Part shown: piece after piece, positions 12,398 through 22,660 of the stretch
How positions within the stretch are numbered: the stretch's first letter is position 1
Layout: each line of letters opens with the position of its first letter
Origin: Marthasterias glacialis
Lineage: Eukaryota; Echinodermata; Asteroidea; Forcipulatida; Asteriidae
DNA: 64,000 nt
Reading direction: 5' to 3'
NCBI GenBank assembly: GCA_911728455.2
Contig: OU452229.1
Coordinates: 8,112,811-8,176,810 of the forward strand
Position numbers and translations under genes: made by a program
Notes under the pieces: model-generated
What the model was told of the DNA's origin: nothing
Database searches by the model: none
The model's input: only the letters and a program-made list of their open reading frames with translations

Positions 12398-13040
12398 AAC
12401 TTTTGTTAGAACTAGTAGATATTGGAATAATATATTCAACTTTTTCAATATTTCAGTCTGAATAAATGGAGTATTATTTTTCATGTCACTCTTTTAATCT
12501 GAAGCAAGCGCACTGTCTGTTCATGTGCAAAAAAAATTCAGTCGGAATTATTAATTCAGTCATCAAAGGCATTTATTCAAAATGTGAGGTACTCAAAACT
12601 CATTACTCGGAAAATTTTGCTTCAAGATAATTATTCGTATTAACTACAGTATCTTAAGTCTTCTAAAAAAAACTTCAAGAGAAATTGTAAATGAATTTGC
12701 ATTGAAATATTTGTTAAGAATCGAAAGGAAATTTAACCCAAAACAATGACACAGTAAAGTACAAAAACAAAATAATGTACGTTAAAATATTGCTCTTGTT
12801 ATCATAGGCCTTAAAGACGAACATGTTTTTTGTGGAAACGAAATATTCTTTCAAAAATCTGATTTTTAAGGGGTTTGAAAAAGATTGTATTCTGAAGCAA
12901 AGCAAAATCCAGATATAGGCCTATAATAAGTTTTGTTTGGGTTAAGACATCTGAATACTATGTTGGCCCCCATGAATTTCCCAGTTATAAAAAGCACTGT
13001 GAAAAAAATTACATAGAAACCATTCAATCAAGGTAGATTA
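12398..13040. other. AT-rich unassigned sequence
   Basis: This is AT-rich DNA with short frames only (63 aa minus at 12714-12905). No splice-flanked exon, tRNA or repeat terminus was found by eye. Confidence 0.3.
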
Positions 13041-13054
13041 AAAATCTGTATGGT

Positions 13055-13590
13055 CAGATTCTTTCCAAGCCTGCACAGGCCTACTTGAACAACTCAAATT
13101 GATAGCAGGAAGGCTTTGGTTATACGAAAGCCAGCAACCTTTGTGACTGCGTTCCCACCCAATCACAGTCCCCTTGGCAACACTGTTGCTAGGCAGTACA
13201 AGAAACTTTACAGCGCCAATGCGCCTTTGCCTGGGCATTTGTTCAGCTAGCAGTTTAATTCCAATGACTGAAAGTCCAATCCACTGAAAGCGACCAATTA
13301 CATCTTTTTTTTGAACGAATCGGTTGATATGACTGGAAAGCTCGTACAGCAAAAGCAAATCCAACCGCCAGCATCACAAAGGAAACTTTCTTAGTGCTGA
13401 ACCCCACTGAACCTAATATGGCTCTGGTTTAAGCAGCAGAGCTGTCAATCACTTTCGGAAGGCATCTTTACAAAAATCTTAGTGTAGATAAATTTATTGC
13501 TCACGTTCATTTTATTTCCGATGTAAAAACTGTGGGGAAAATCAACTTCGGGGAAAACAGACAGAAAATTAAGAGGGAATAACTTGCGTC
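13055..13590 (+). repeat. Dispersed repeat, copy 2
   Basis: This is a diverged direct copy of 11,190-11,700, about 1.87 kb downstream. The clearest block is CTTGGCAACACTGTTGCTAG with GGCATTTGTTCAGCTAGCAG after it. A minus-strand 108-aa frame here has no counterpart in the first copy, which argues against coding. Confidence 0.55.
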
Positions 13591-13673
13591 CAAGGCCTCT
13601 GAGTTAAAAATTAGAACCCTTAGGATCAAGGCAAATTGTTCCCTCTTAATTTCCCTGTCTGTTTTCCCTGAAA
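13551..13673. repeat. Hairpin-forming inverted repeat
   Basis: GGAAAACAGACAGAAAATTA AGAGGGAA near 13553-13582 is inverted near 13641-13671 (TTCCCTCTTAATTTCCCTGTCTG...). The arms are about 30 bp around a loop of about 55 bp. It may be a decayed foldback MITE end; no target duplication was found. Confidence 0.5.
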
Positions 13674-13849
13674 TTATTTTTTCTCCTAAGTATTTTTACG
13701 TCTTAAACAAAATGGCACTGGTAATCATTTTATCCCTGCTAATAGTTTTTTTACCTAGTACGATATTTTTTAAAAAACAAATAAAACTAGACATTATGTG
13801 TTTGTGAACAAACACGTAGCTGTTCCAAAGTTGTTTGTCCTTTGATTAA

Positions 13850-14370
13850 GCTCTCCAGACCTTAAAAATGGTCCTGCGCGGTACAAAGTTTATGACTTTT
13901 GGACAATTGGCTCCGCAGATATATATTTTTTTAATTTAAAGCTTATTTCGACAGGAAGTTAAGGTCAAAGTGGGGTCATGCGTAATATCCAGATGTCACA
14001 TTTGATGTGAGCTACAAATGGTACAAAGATTATGACTCTACGACATTTGGCACAGGAGATGTGCTTTTAGAAATTTACAGCTTCCTGTTTGGACCAAAAG
14101 TAAAGGTCAAAGTGGGGTCATGCCTGTAACTCAAATGTCACATATGATGTAGGCTACAATACAACTAAAAAATTACGAATTTATGGATTTTAGTTCAGGA
14201 GATATGACTTTTTAAAGTTTTGAACTTCCTGTTTGGACCGGAAGTAAAGGTCAAAGTGGGTCATATGTGTAAATAAAATGTTGCATGTGCTAGACGCTAC
14301 AAAAGGTCAAAAAGATTAAGACTCTACGATATGTGCCTCAGGAGATATGATTTTTTCATCATTAAACTAT
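13850..14370 (+). repeat. Central tandem repeats of about 125 bp in the Helitron-like copy
   Basis: Three to four diverged units each contain TTCCTGTTTGGACCGGAAGT or a variant, AAGGTCAAAGTGGGGTCAT and a TTCAGGAGATATGA block. PuGGTCA direct repeats lie at 13962-13978 and 14104-14120 (5-bp spacing) and near 14247 (4-bp spacing). Central satellites between a plain 5' end and a hairpin 3' end are typical of HINE/DINE-type Helitron relatives. Confidence 0.65.
13962..13978 (+). promoter_or_regulatory. DR5-type motif AGGTCA-AAGTG-GGGTCA
   Basis: Two PuGGTCA half-sites with 5-bp spacing, after a decayed ETS-like GGAAGT. The next repeat unit carries the same at 14104-14120. Receptor binding is untested. 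Confidence 0.4.
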
Positions 14371-15230
14371 GAATTAATGTAACTTTACACCTGATGACGT
14401 CAAGATACGATAACATGTTTGCCTTACTACAGTATGATTTTTTGTTATTTATAAGGTGGTAGAACTTTTATTCCTATGCGATACTTTGAATGAAAACCCT
14501 AAAAATGCAAAGATTCTGTAAGTTTCATGTAGATAAACATTTACCGATAAAGGGCGCTATAGCATATGAGACGTCATAATAAATAGTCAATGAAAGCCAA
14601 ACTAACATCTAAGAACACAATATGAAGTTTAAAACGCTAAAAAAATACCGCTACCCCGCTGCATTCATGTTTGCAGTTTTCCCTGAAAAAACCTGTAGAG
14701 GTTCCAAACCCCATTGGATAAATGTTGGAAAACAGGCCAGTGCATACCTGTGTAAAGTTTGCAATCAACTCTGAGCGGCGAAATGCGGCACAATCCCCAC
14801 AACATTTGTACCAATGGTGCTCAGATTAAACAATTAACGGTTAATTATATAGTGGAATTACGTTCTGCTTTGAATAATTTTTATTGTCTTGGATAACTCT
14901 TGGTAAAAACATTCATGTTTTCTAAAATATCTTTGTAATATAGCAATCTAAAATTCAACTTATTTGGAAAAATTGTGGTTTTTGGCCAACCAAATAGTTA
15001 CACTTTTTGAGCCATGCCTTTTGTACACAGACAAAAAAACGTGCCATAAATGGCGTCATGATGACGTGACAGACACAAACAAACCAAATTGCACATCTAC
15101 AGTGTCCAACAAGTCTATAACTGAAAAGAAAATTAAAATCAGTTGTAGGCTTCTTGAGATATGCTGTAGACAAGAATGCTTAATTAATTATTCATATTGC
15201 TGTCTTATGGTTAATTAATTAATAATTATA

Positions 15231-16430
15231 ATTGTTTATCTTGTTTAGCTAAGTCCCGTTTTCAACATCACTTTTGATGGATTTTTCATGACGTTCGAGA
15301 AAAATTGACGGAATTTACATAATGTCCTGGAAATTGACGGAATTTATTGCAAATGACGTTCGGTACATTGTTACCTTCGCACAGTCCACATCGATCACAC
15401 TGAAGATAAGTTGTTCAAGTTTCCCATATCTAGTGTTCGCAGGGAAGTATTTCGGTTGTTTATCGCCACAGATGCATTTTGGATTTAAGTCTGGAGCTGT
15501 CCCTTGGTTTTAGGACGTCAGTAAAATCCAGGACGTTATTTACTTGACAGATTTCTTTTAAACAAATACAATGTGTTGCAGAAAAAACATGGCAGATATA
15601 ACATTATGTGCAAACATCGAGGTGGTGAAACGGCAAGTCTCATGTCAAAGGTCAGCTCACAGGCACATCGTAATATTCTCAAACGTCATTCGTTTACGTG
15701 GACGGACAAAAAAAAAGACGTCGCTGGAAGTTTGAAACCCGGATTGCTCTTATTGTTGACCAGCTATTGCAGCAATCATTACTTTGAAGGAATCCTTATT
15801 TATGCGTGTTTATACCATACTTTTTTACATTCAATGGAACGTTTAAATTTTTTGCTACTCACATGTTTCTTATTGTTGACATTTTTGACAAAAAAAAAAA
15901 TGACATTTGTGACCTCGCGAGTTTTATATATTTATTTTTTTGGTAAAATGTCAGGTTATGTTTTCCCCTTGCTGTAATGTATTTGTCAACAGGCGCTACT
16001 ACCCGCGAGTGCTAATTTTAAAAATATGCAAAGATGAAAATTGCTGATGTTCGAAACTCTAAATCCACCACCTTGATTTAGTTGAAAGGCATTGGTGGTC
16101 AAGATTGTGTTTGATAAGTAGGTGGGTACATGTAGCTTGTAGTTTATTACACTGTATAAATAAACTATTTAGCTTTTACTGATAGAAATATCGCGGTCTG
16201 AATTTCAGGATTTCGAATGGTCCATCTTTTGAAGAAGCTGCCATAATAGAGCTTTTCAACCGGGAGTTCGAGTACATGCTCTCATAGTATAACTGATTAG
16301 TCTTTTTCTACCAAAGGGGGAGAGACAATTAACTCAAGGACAGAAATAAGTGGAACAATTCATACAGTTTTTTTGCCACTCCAGAATAACAAGATAATAT
16401 AATGACTGGCAAAGCAAAGACGAAATTTGG
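15231..16430. other. Unassigned intergenic sequence
   Basis: Two plus-strand frames (63 aa at 15322-15513, 134 aa at 15573-15977) lack recognisable domains. The second ends in low-complexity, Phe/Leu-rich translation of T-rich DNA. The word AAATTGACGGAATTTA repeats at about 15,302 and 15,330. Nothing more can be supported. Confidence 0.3.
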
Positions 16431-16917
16431 AGCAATCATTAACTAATATTCATAAATACCCCAGACAGTTTAGACAATCCTATTGGCTAAGAAGTGGTCA
16501 CATGGCCATTTCTAAGCGACTTTAAACGGCTGATAAAGACACAGCTGGGGCTGTTTAAAACCAGTTAGATTGTGATTGGCCCCTGAACATGAATAACAAA
16601 ACTTGAGATTTTGTTACCCTTTAACTTATTATTTAACTTTTTTTCAAAATAATAAATAAACATTTCTTAAAGATGGTTACTATCACAAACATACAAAAAA
16701 TGTATGAGGTACAATCATAATATTTTAAAGAGAAAATGTTAATAAAGAAATAAAATGGAGTTTTAATCAAAACACTTAAAAAGCAATATTTTGGACGAGG
16801 CTGAAGAACTGTAAAAAGTGTTAAGAAAATATCGTCTGCTCACATTTGCTGGTTTGTTTGTGCACGATAAAAGTTTTAGGAAGTTTTTAGACACTTATTT
16901 ATTGGATTTAAGTTAAA

Positions 16918-17165
16918 ATGTGTGACAACTTGCAATGTAATTTTGACCTTTAATTTGATATTGACGATATAACTGACGAGGAAGTTATTGTTGAAGTTGC
17001 AGAACAAACAGAAAATATGTCGGTGGAGAAAGCAGACCAAGAAGATTAGTCAACATCAAAAAGGCCTAGGTTCCAGCAGTGCACAGATGATGAAATTACA
17101 GCTTTATAGAAGCAGGAAAATGAAAAATCAACTACATATGTGACAGTCTGCCATGATATATGAAG
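16918..17165 (+). pseudogene. Possible Crypton-like (DUF3504) recombinase N-terminal relic
   Basis: A plus-strand reading frame from ATG at about 16918 is broken by stops, but it keeps acidic segments (DIDDITDEEVIVEVAEQ), then RPRFQQ, TDDEI and ENEKST. The pattern RF..TDDEI......NEKST resembles the start of Crypton/DUF3504 tyrosine-recombinase proteins common in marine invertebrates. The catalytic domain is absent. The resemblance is recalled, not computed, and the piece is short. Confidence 0.35.
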
Positions 17166-17502
17166 TTTTGTACACTGAAAGTTTGAAATAGCAACACTGC
17201 ACTGTGTAACATTAACACTAGTTTTAATAAAGTTCCTGTTATTTTACTGTGAAAACAATGTATTTCTAAACCCTTGCCGCCGCGACGACCAACAGTCAGA
17301 TACTGCTGTTATTTAGTCAGATTTCGTGTTTTGAAACTCTAAATCGTGCAAATCACACATAGGGGAGGCGACAACAAGATGCACAAGCAAAGCAGGGCCC
17401 CTGAACATGAATTGCAAACTGACAAATGAACAAAACCATCCAAAACCTTTTTTAAAACCAATTTTCCATATTTTTCAATACTTGTTAACAAAAGGGCATT
17501 TA

Positions 17503-17676
17503 TGAATGGGAATAAAAGAGTGGTGACTCGTTCTTAAACAGCCGTTTAAAACCTTGCAGGGTCGTGGCCATGCGATAAAGGCCCTCGCCTTCGGCTTGGG
17601 CCTTTATCGCACGGCCACGACCCTGCCGGTTTTAAACAGCCATTTAAGAACTCGTCGCCACTCATTTATTCCCTTA
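17503..17676. repeat. Long hairpin (foldback) with a GCCTTCGGC tip
   Basis: The left arm (about 17503-17584) and right arm (about 17597-17676) are inverted over roughly 75 bp with few mismatches. Matched blocks are GGGTCGTGGCCATGCGATAA and TTATCGCACGGCCACGACCC. The tip CTCGCCTTCGGCTTGG can itself fold. Similar pieces (TAAACGGCTGATAAAG) occur unpaired near 16,520. It is probably a foldback MITE. No certain target duplication was found. Confidence 0.7.
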
Positions 17677-17680
17677 TAAA

Positions 17681-18134
17681 TATATACTACGGTATTACCT
17701 TAACAGTGTTCGGACGACAGGTTGAAATTATATAACATAATGCATGTATACAGGCAATCCTATGCCATAACTAAACTTTATGTAATAGGAATACAGCTGC
17801 CGTCCAGACAACTTTCCGTATCAAGCAGGTCCAGACTGCTATTACGAGCCCTAAGACCTAGTGGTTTTGCCCAAGGCTAGTAACTATATGTATGTTAGCA
17901 AAGTTTATAAGGTTTAGTTAGTGTACATGTACATGTATTTAAATCAAGCAGCTAGGAGAGCTATCTACATTAGCAAATATATCGCCAGCATGTGTAAAAC
18001 CCGAACTTTGATTGTCCAAAAGCGATTAATAGAAAAATCAAAAAAACTGATTTTCCAAGAGCAAAAAAATTGGAAATCCATAGAACATTGTACCTGGTAA
18101 GTATAAAGTTCTTTAAAATTACATCCAGACTCAC
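17681..18134. other. Unassigned; probable intron downstream of the 18.1-kb exon (minus strand)
   Basis: No recognisable element. If the exon at 18,135-18,279 is real, this is its downstream intron on the minus strand. Confidence 0.3.
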
Positions 18135-18279
18135 CATCATCTCTCTGTGCTTTATCCTCTATCAAATGTGTGTCCTGTGTATGAAAGTCATCTTTGACAT
18201 CTGCTTTTTTCTGTGTCTTATTTGACTTTCTTTTCATTGAACTCCTGTGTTTTCTCTCTGTGGTATCTGACAATGCATC
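18135..18279 (-). CDS. Candidate internal exon of an unknown minus-strand gene
   Basis: On the minus strand a pyrimidine-rich acceptor (TTTGATTCTTACAG) precedes a 145-base open segment that ends at a strong donor (GATG|GTGAGT). The encoded stretch is hydrophilic and Lys/Asp/Glu/Ser rich, with KHRSSMKRKSNKTQKK and then DDFHTQDTHLIEDK, as in nuclear or scaffold proteins with disordered linkers. The leftover base gives phase 1 at the donor. It has no known domain. It may belong to the same gene as the exons at 21.6 and 27.0 kb, which cannot be shown from sequence alone. Confidence 0.5.
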
Positions 18280-18939
18280 CTGTAAGAATCAAATAATTGT
18301 TAAATGGTGTCAAAACATATGTAAATCTATAAAACCAAGTAGTGCCGTAACTGTGTAAATGTTATGTGTGCAAACTACAAGTAATCTAAAGTGCAATGTC
18401 ATGTACACTAATAATACGATTGTTTTCTCCACTAAGAACTCTGAACACTTGATCTTTCAGGAAAGTTCACGCCTTTATTAAATTTGACCTCAAGAGGCAT
18501 GTCAGAAAGCACCATGCTAAATTACACAACAATGCAGCAAACCCAAATTGCACAATCTAAGCAGTGATGACTATTAGAACTCTTCATTCAAAGCTCCTGT
18601 CATATGAGAAGGGAAGAAGGCTGGCTAATTTAGGCATGATATTTGGCCCTTAGAAAAAAGTAGGACAATTTTATTGAGTACAAGGGCTCATCTACATGTG
18701 TGGTATACATGTACATACATGTAGGCTTTAATAGACTTTTCAGGCTACTTATAATTCAAACATTTTCTGATTTTTCAGAAAGCAAAAAAAAAAAGAAGGA
18801 AATTAGAACAAAGTACAAAGAATATCACGCCTGTTCATGAATGCTGGTTACATGTAATTAGGCTGGTGCTAACATGTATGATGCCCTCAATATTGCCAAG
18901 CACCTTTATCAGCCATAGTACAACAAAATTATATCTGCA

Positions 18940-19300
18940 TATCATCTGACTGTAGCACTAACTTTTCCAGTGGGTGACTTTTGAGATGATAGCGGGCGTC
19001 CCACAGACCGGTCCTTTTCCATTGTTCTCAGTGATGAAAACAATGGACCCATAAGATAGATAGATAATACTTTGCAAGAAAGTAAAACAAGAAACACCTC
19101 ACCAAGAAAATGAGAAAATGACAGGGGACAACGTAAACTGGGAAGAAACGGCAACCAAACAAATGGCTCGATCCCCACCCCCACCGGCAGAGTCAGAGTT
19201 CATGAGTGCATTGTTGCAGGTGAGGGTTCATTCCAGAGCTTTCCTTTGAGTAAGAGGTCAGCATTCAACCATTAGGATGACCGCTTGCCTGATCTTTGGT
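18940..19300 (-). repeat. Possible tRNA-derived SINE or dispersed repeat
   Basis: On the minus strand, TAATGGTTGAATGC (about 19,275-19,262) resembles a tRNA A box, and GGAATGAACCC about 50 bases later resembles a B box, as in the head of a tRNA-derived SINE. The body continues to about 18,940. An 80-aa minus frame across it is probably incidental. I see no poly-A tail or target duplication. Confidence 0.3.
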
Positions 19301-21615
19301 GGATCTGGGACCCCGTCGGACAGGGTGATCTTACTAAAGAAATCCGGGAAGTCACCACACCCAAAAAGCAAGATGGCGCTCTCCTGATTCCAAGATGGCG
19401 CGACCCAAGGCCAAGTTACAGCTTTAATAGTATCTTCTTTTTTTTTTTACTGGAAACTTTGTTTGATCAGCAACAACTTTTTTATGTGATAGAGTCTCAG
19501 ACAACCATGTTTTTACTTTGCCATTAATTTAATCAGATATAAACTCACAACAATACTAAGCATCGTATATTACGTATCATTAAAGAATCAGATTGATTTG
19601 TGAAATACCCCCAAACAGTTTAACTTTAACTGTGTAACGTTTAATTTCTTTTTTTTATCTAAAGAAAACAGCACTACATGCAGTTTTGGCCTGATTATTG
19701 ACCCAATAGACCGATTGCGCAACAATGTTGACATGTGGTGGTCACGTGACCTCCTACTGGGTATAACGCCATACAGCTGATGGCAAAATATGTGTAAAGA
19801 GATATGTCGTGACACAGAGTGAGTTCGAAAACAGTCGATTTTACTTTTGTTAAGTGATAAATTAGTTAATCAGCGTCTTTATTTAAAGTAGTATGTTGTG
19901 GCATTAATTTAAATCACATTTCTGTTTAATAATTTAACAGAATTCTACTAAAAAGAGGTTTTTTTAGCCATGCACTACTGGCATTGGACGACTGTTATGT
20001 GTAGCCACCCGTCTGTTATTTTGTTTGTAATGTACACCTAAATCACTATAAAAAGGGATAAACAACGTTGGAAAAGTGAGCATTAATACCTAGCCTTGCA
20101 AGATTTCAAATGGGCAAAGGAATCACACAGTTTTGGAAAGCAATTTCTTTGGATGATTTCAGCTTCAAAACTTTGAAATTTTTGTGTTGAAAAGTGTCTG
20201 GTGATCGCGGTCGTTTAGCCTAACGTTCCGTCGTGCACTGTACACATCGTGCACATTTATACGGTACTTGTACAAGTTTCAAGACTTGCTGGAACTGTCC
20301 TTACTGGCTTTATTCAGCCACTCGAAGGTCTCTGGTACAAACTCTGGAATATTTTTCACAAATTTCGAGCAAGAAAAGCCTCGATCGATAAACTAAATGC
20401 ATTAATCATTGTGTACCATACCACACTTTCCTATGGAGGGCGTGTGTGTTTACATTTTATACCCAGAAGTGATCACTTGACGCGGGTCGTGCAAACAGTC
20501 TATTCAAGTAAAGTCATCATCACAATAATCTTGGTCGCACCGATTTGCAAGTCAATGTCCTTGTGCATTATGGCGTTACGTTCCAAAATGGTGAGCGTGT
20601 CACAGTTGCTGCGTGTGTTGTGCATGCAAGGGGTCAATATTCCATACCACTACAGTTGAATTTGAGTCACTTGAATTGAGTCTGAATGTCAGTCTGAATC
20701 ACTTCTGGTTTGAAACAAAGTCACAAGTTTGAAAAACAGCATTAAATTCATTAAAAAGTCAGCTGTATATTACATGGACAATTGATAACACTGTTAATAT
20801 CAAGTGTCCAACTTTTAATAAAAAACACAGTTAAGTTTAGTACTGTTATTAACAGTATCTTATGCGATTGTTTTACAACCTATTGCATTGCAAAGACAAG
20901 GCTGCTGCCACGTCCACTGCTTCTGAAACTCACAATTAGTGTTTTAGCTACCAATTCCTTGAGAGGAACATTAACAAAGGGGGAATGATAAAGTGAAAGT
21001 CCAAGACCCATCAACAAATCTGAAGAAAAAAAAAATTCGATTTTGCAGTTGGATGGAACTTTTCCCTCATGAAAAGTTCATGACAAGATGCATGAATTGG
21101 TTTGTCTCTAAATATTCTGCTGGTTGTTGGTTGAAAGGACCATGGAGGCTTACTGGCTTATCCAGTCAAAGTCTTTGCCAAATAACAAATATATTTAAAG
21201 ACAGTAATATTTGATGATTCTACACAAAAAAACAACTACATGTTTTTATTAAACACAGTATTTTTTTCTTCTTCTTTCCTTTGAAAACTTCCATTTAGGG
21301 ACATGGTTTATTTGTGAGAGCAGTGTTGGGGATGTAACATTGACACTGTAACATATTACATCTCATTTTTCTTATAAACTGTGGGCCATTTAACAAAACG
21401 AAACCATTGTATTCATAATAACCATCCTACAAGCATTATTTCAAGTTCTGCTCTACACTGTTATGCTAAAGGTGTCAAGGGTTCACTCAGAATGTGAGTG
21501 GGTAATACTTTACGCAGCAATGGTAAGTAACATTCAGTTGTCTTAAGTTTTTGTTAATTAAAGTTGCTGACTAGTATACAAATATTGAGTGGCTCAGAGT
21601 GCAATGGGATGAATA
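19301..21615. other. Unassigned intergenic or intronic sequence
   Basis: A 136-aa plus-strand frame (20249-20659) has no domain I recognise and no clear splice context. Shorter frames are also uninformative. No element termini were found by eye. Confidence 0.3.
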
Positions 21616-21713
21616 TTATCGCAAGGTAAAATTTGGACTGTTCCATTTCACGAGGCGAAGCTGGTCTAGGGTGTCCATGTTTCCATCACCATCATGTGAA
21701 CTATCTCCAGCAT
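21616..21713 (-). CDS. Candidate exon, unknown minus-strand gene
   Basis: On the minus strand a strong acceptor (TGTTATTTCTTTCAACAG) is followed by an open segment reading AGDSSHDGDGNMDTLDQLRL and then ...WNSPNFTLR before a stop at 21616-21618. If entered one base into a codon, the first residue would be Asp. It could be a terminal exon, or it could end earlier at a weak donor near 21,651 (GTGAAA). Its acidic composition fits the other candidate exons. There is no recognised domain. Confidence 0.35.
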
Positions 21714-22581
21714 CTGTTGAAAGAAATAACACAATGAAATACTGTTTAGGTCTACTTCAAATTCAACTTGCAGGGTCTTCGTCTACCTATAAAGATGTTA
21801 TTTTAGAGGAGCAATGACAAGGTAGGTTGTATTTGTATTATACCTTGATTAAACTGCTCAGAACCTCAAGTTTCAATATGGAAGTTGTCCAGGTAATAGG
21901 AAGCGCCATGCTGACAATACAACAACTAACATCCACACTGTAACCCCAACCTAACCCAACCCATGGTGACACCATGGCAACAAGCTTTAAGCCTTTATTA
22001 TGACAAACTATTGTGTGTCAAACCGGTGAAAAAATGTTGTCAAAGTTCAGTTTTATGAAAAATACAAACTCAATAATTGCTTCGGTAAAGATGATACTTA
22101 AATTAATATTTTTTATAGTTTACGATACACATGATGTCTCCATCACATTTTCAAAAAATACTTTTTAACAGGAATAGATTATTATGACGAAAGATGCAAG
22201 GTTTACTTGATGTAAAATCTAACACGGCCTCATTTTGTTAATTTGTTGCGTCCATGTTTTCAACCAATTAATTCAAAGTTTTATACTCATATATTTTTTT
22301 ACTTCATCTTGCACGGAGTAAAACCCTGAGACATACTGAACTATTAAAACAAACGGGGAATTTGAGCTGTACTTCCGTTGCAATAGAATTTGCGTTCACA
22401 AACAACAAGAGAGCAAGATCTTGACTTCGACGAACATTGATACCGAATAAGGAACCACACAAAACCAAACTTGAACTGAGCAATGGAGGGCAAACATCAT
22501 TTTTTTAAACATTACCGAACACCGATGTACAGGCAAGACACCCTCTTTGAAAATTACCCCCAAAAAGAAGAAATTACTTAC

Positions 22582-22660
22582 CTTCAATGGAGACCAGACT
22601 GAATATTCTGCGTTTCGATGTAACAAAAATAATTCAACGTAAGTTTGACACTACAACTTT
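22582..22660 (-). other. Possible exon end with strong splice donor (minus)
   Basis: On the minus strand CCATTGAAG|GTAAGT is a near-consensus 5' splice site at about 22,581. The exon start is unclear and coding is uncertain, so it may be a 5' untranslated exon. Confidence 0.25.

Larger units (their letters stand above)
13787..15230 (-). mobile_element. Dispersed Helitron-like copy related to the array unit
   Basis: CTAG at 13787-13790 follows AATAAAA on the plus strand. The hairpin GTGTTTGT-GA-ACAAACAC is at 13798-13815. Then come three to four central repeats of about 125 bp (13,850-14,370). The right part (14,810-15,210) is clearly related to the array, with GAGCCATGCCTTTTGTACA, TGGCGTCATGATGACGTGAC and CAAGTCTATAACTGAAAA in the same order. 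The 5' terminus on the minus strand is not recognisable. There is no coding region. Confidence 0.7.

Noticed and set aside
13787..13815. Rho-independent terminator reading of the hairpins
   Set aside because: They have no U tract in a bacterial context; conserved CTRR and A/T flanks fit a transposon end instead.
15573..15977. 134-aa plus-strand frame
   Set aside because: The C-terminal half is Phe/Leu from T-rich sequence, and no homology is recognisable.
20249..20659. 136-aa plus-strand frame
   Set aside because: No recognisable domain, no splice support, and composition like the surrounding non-coding DNA. It remains possible but unsupported.
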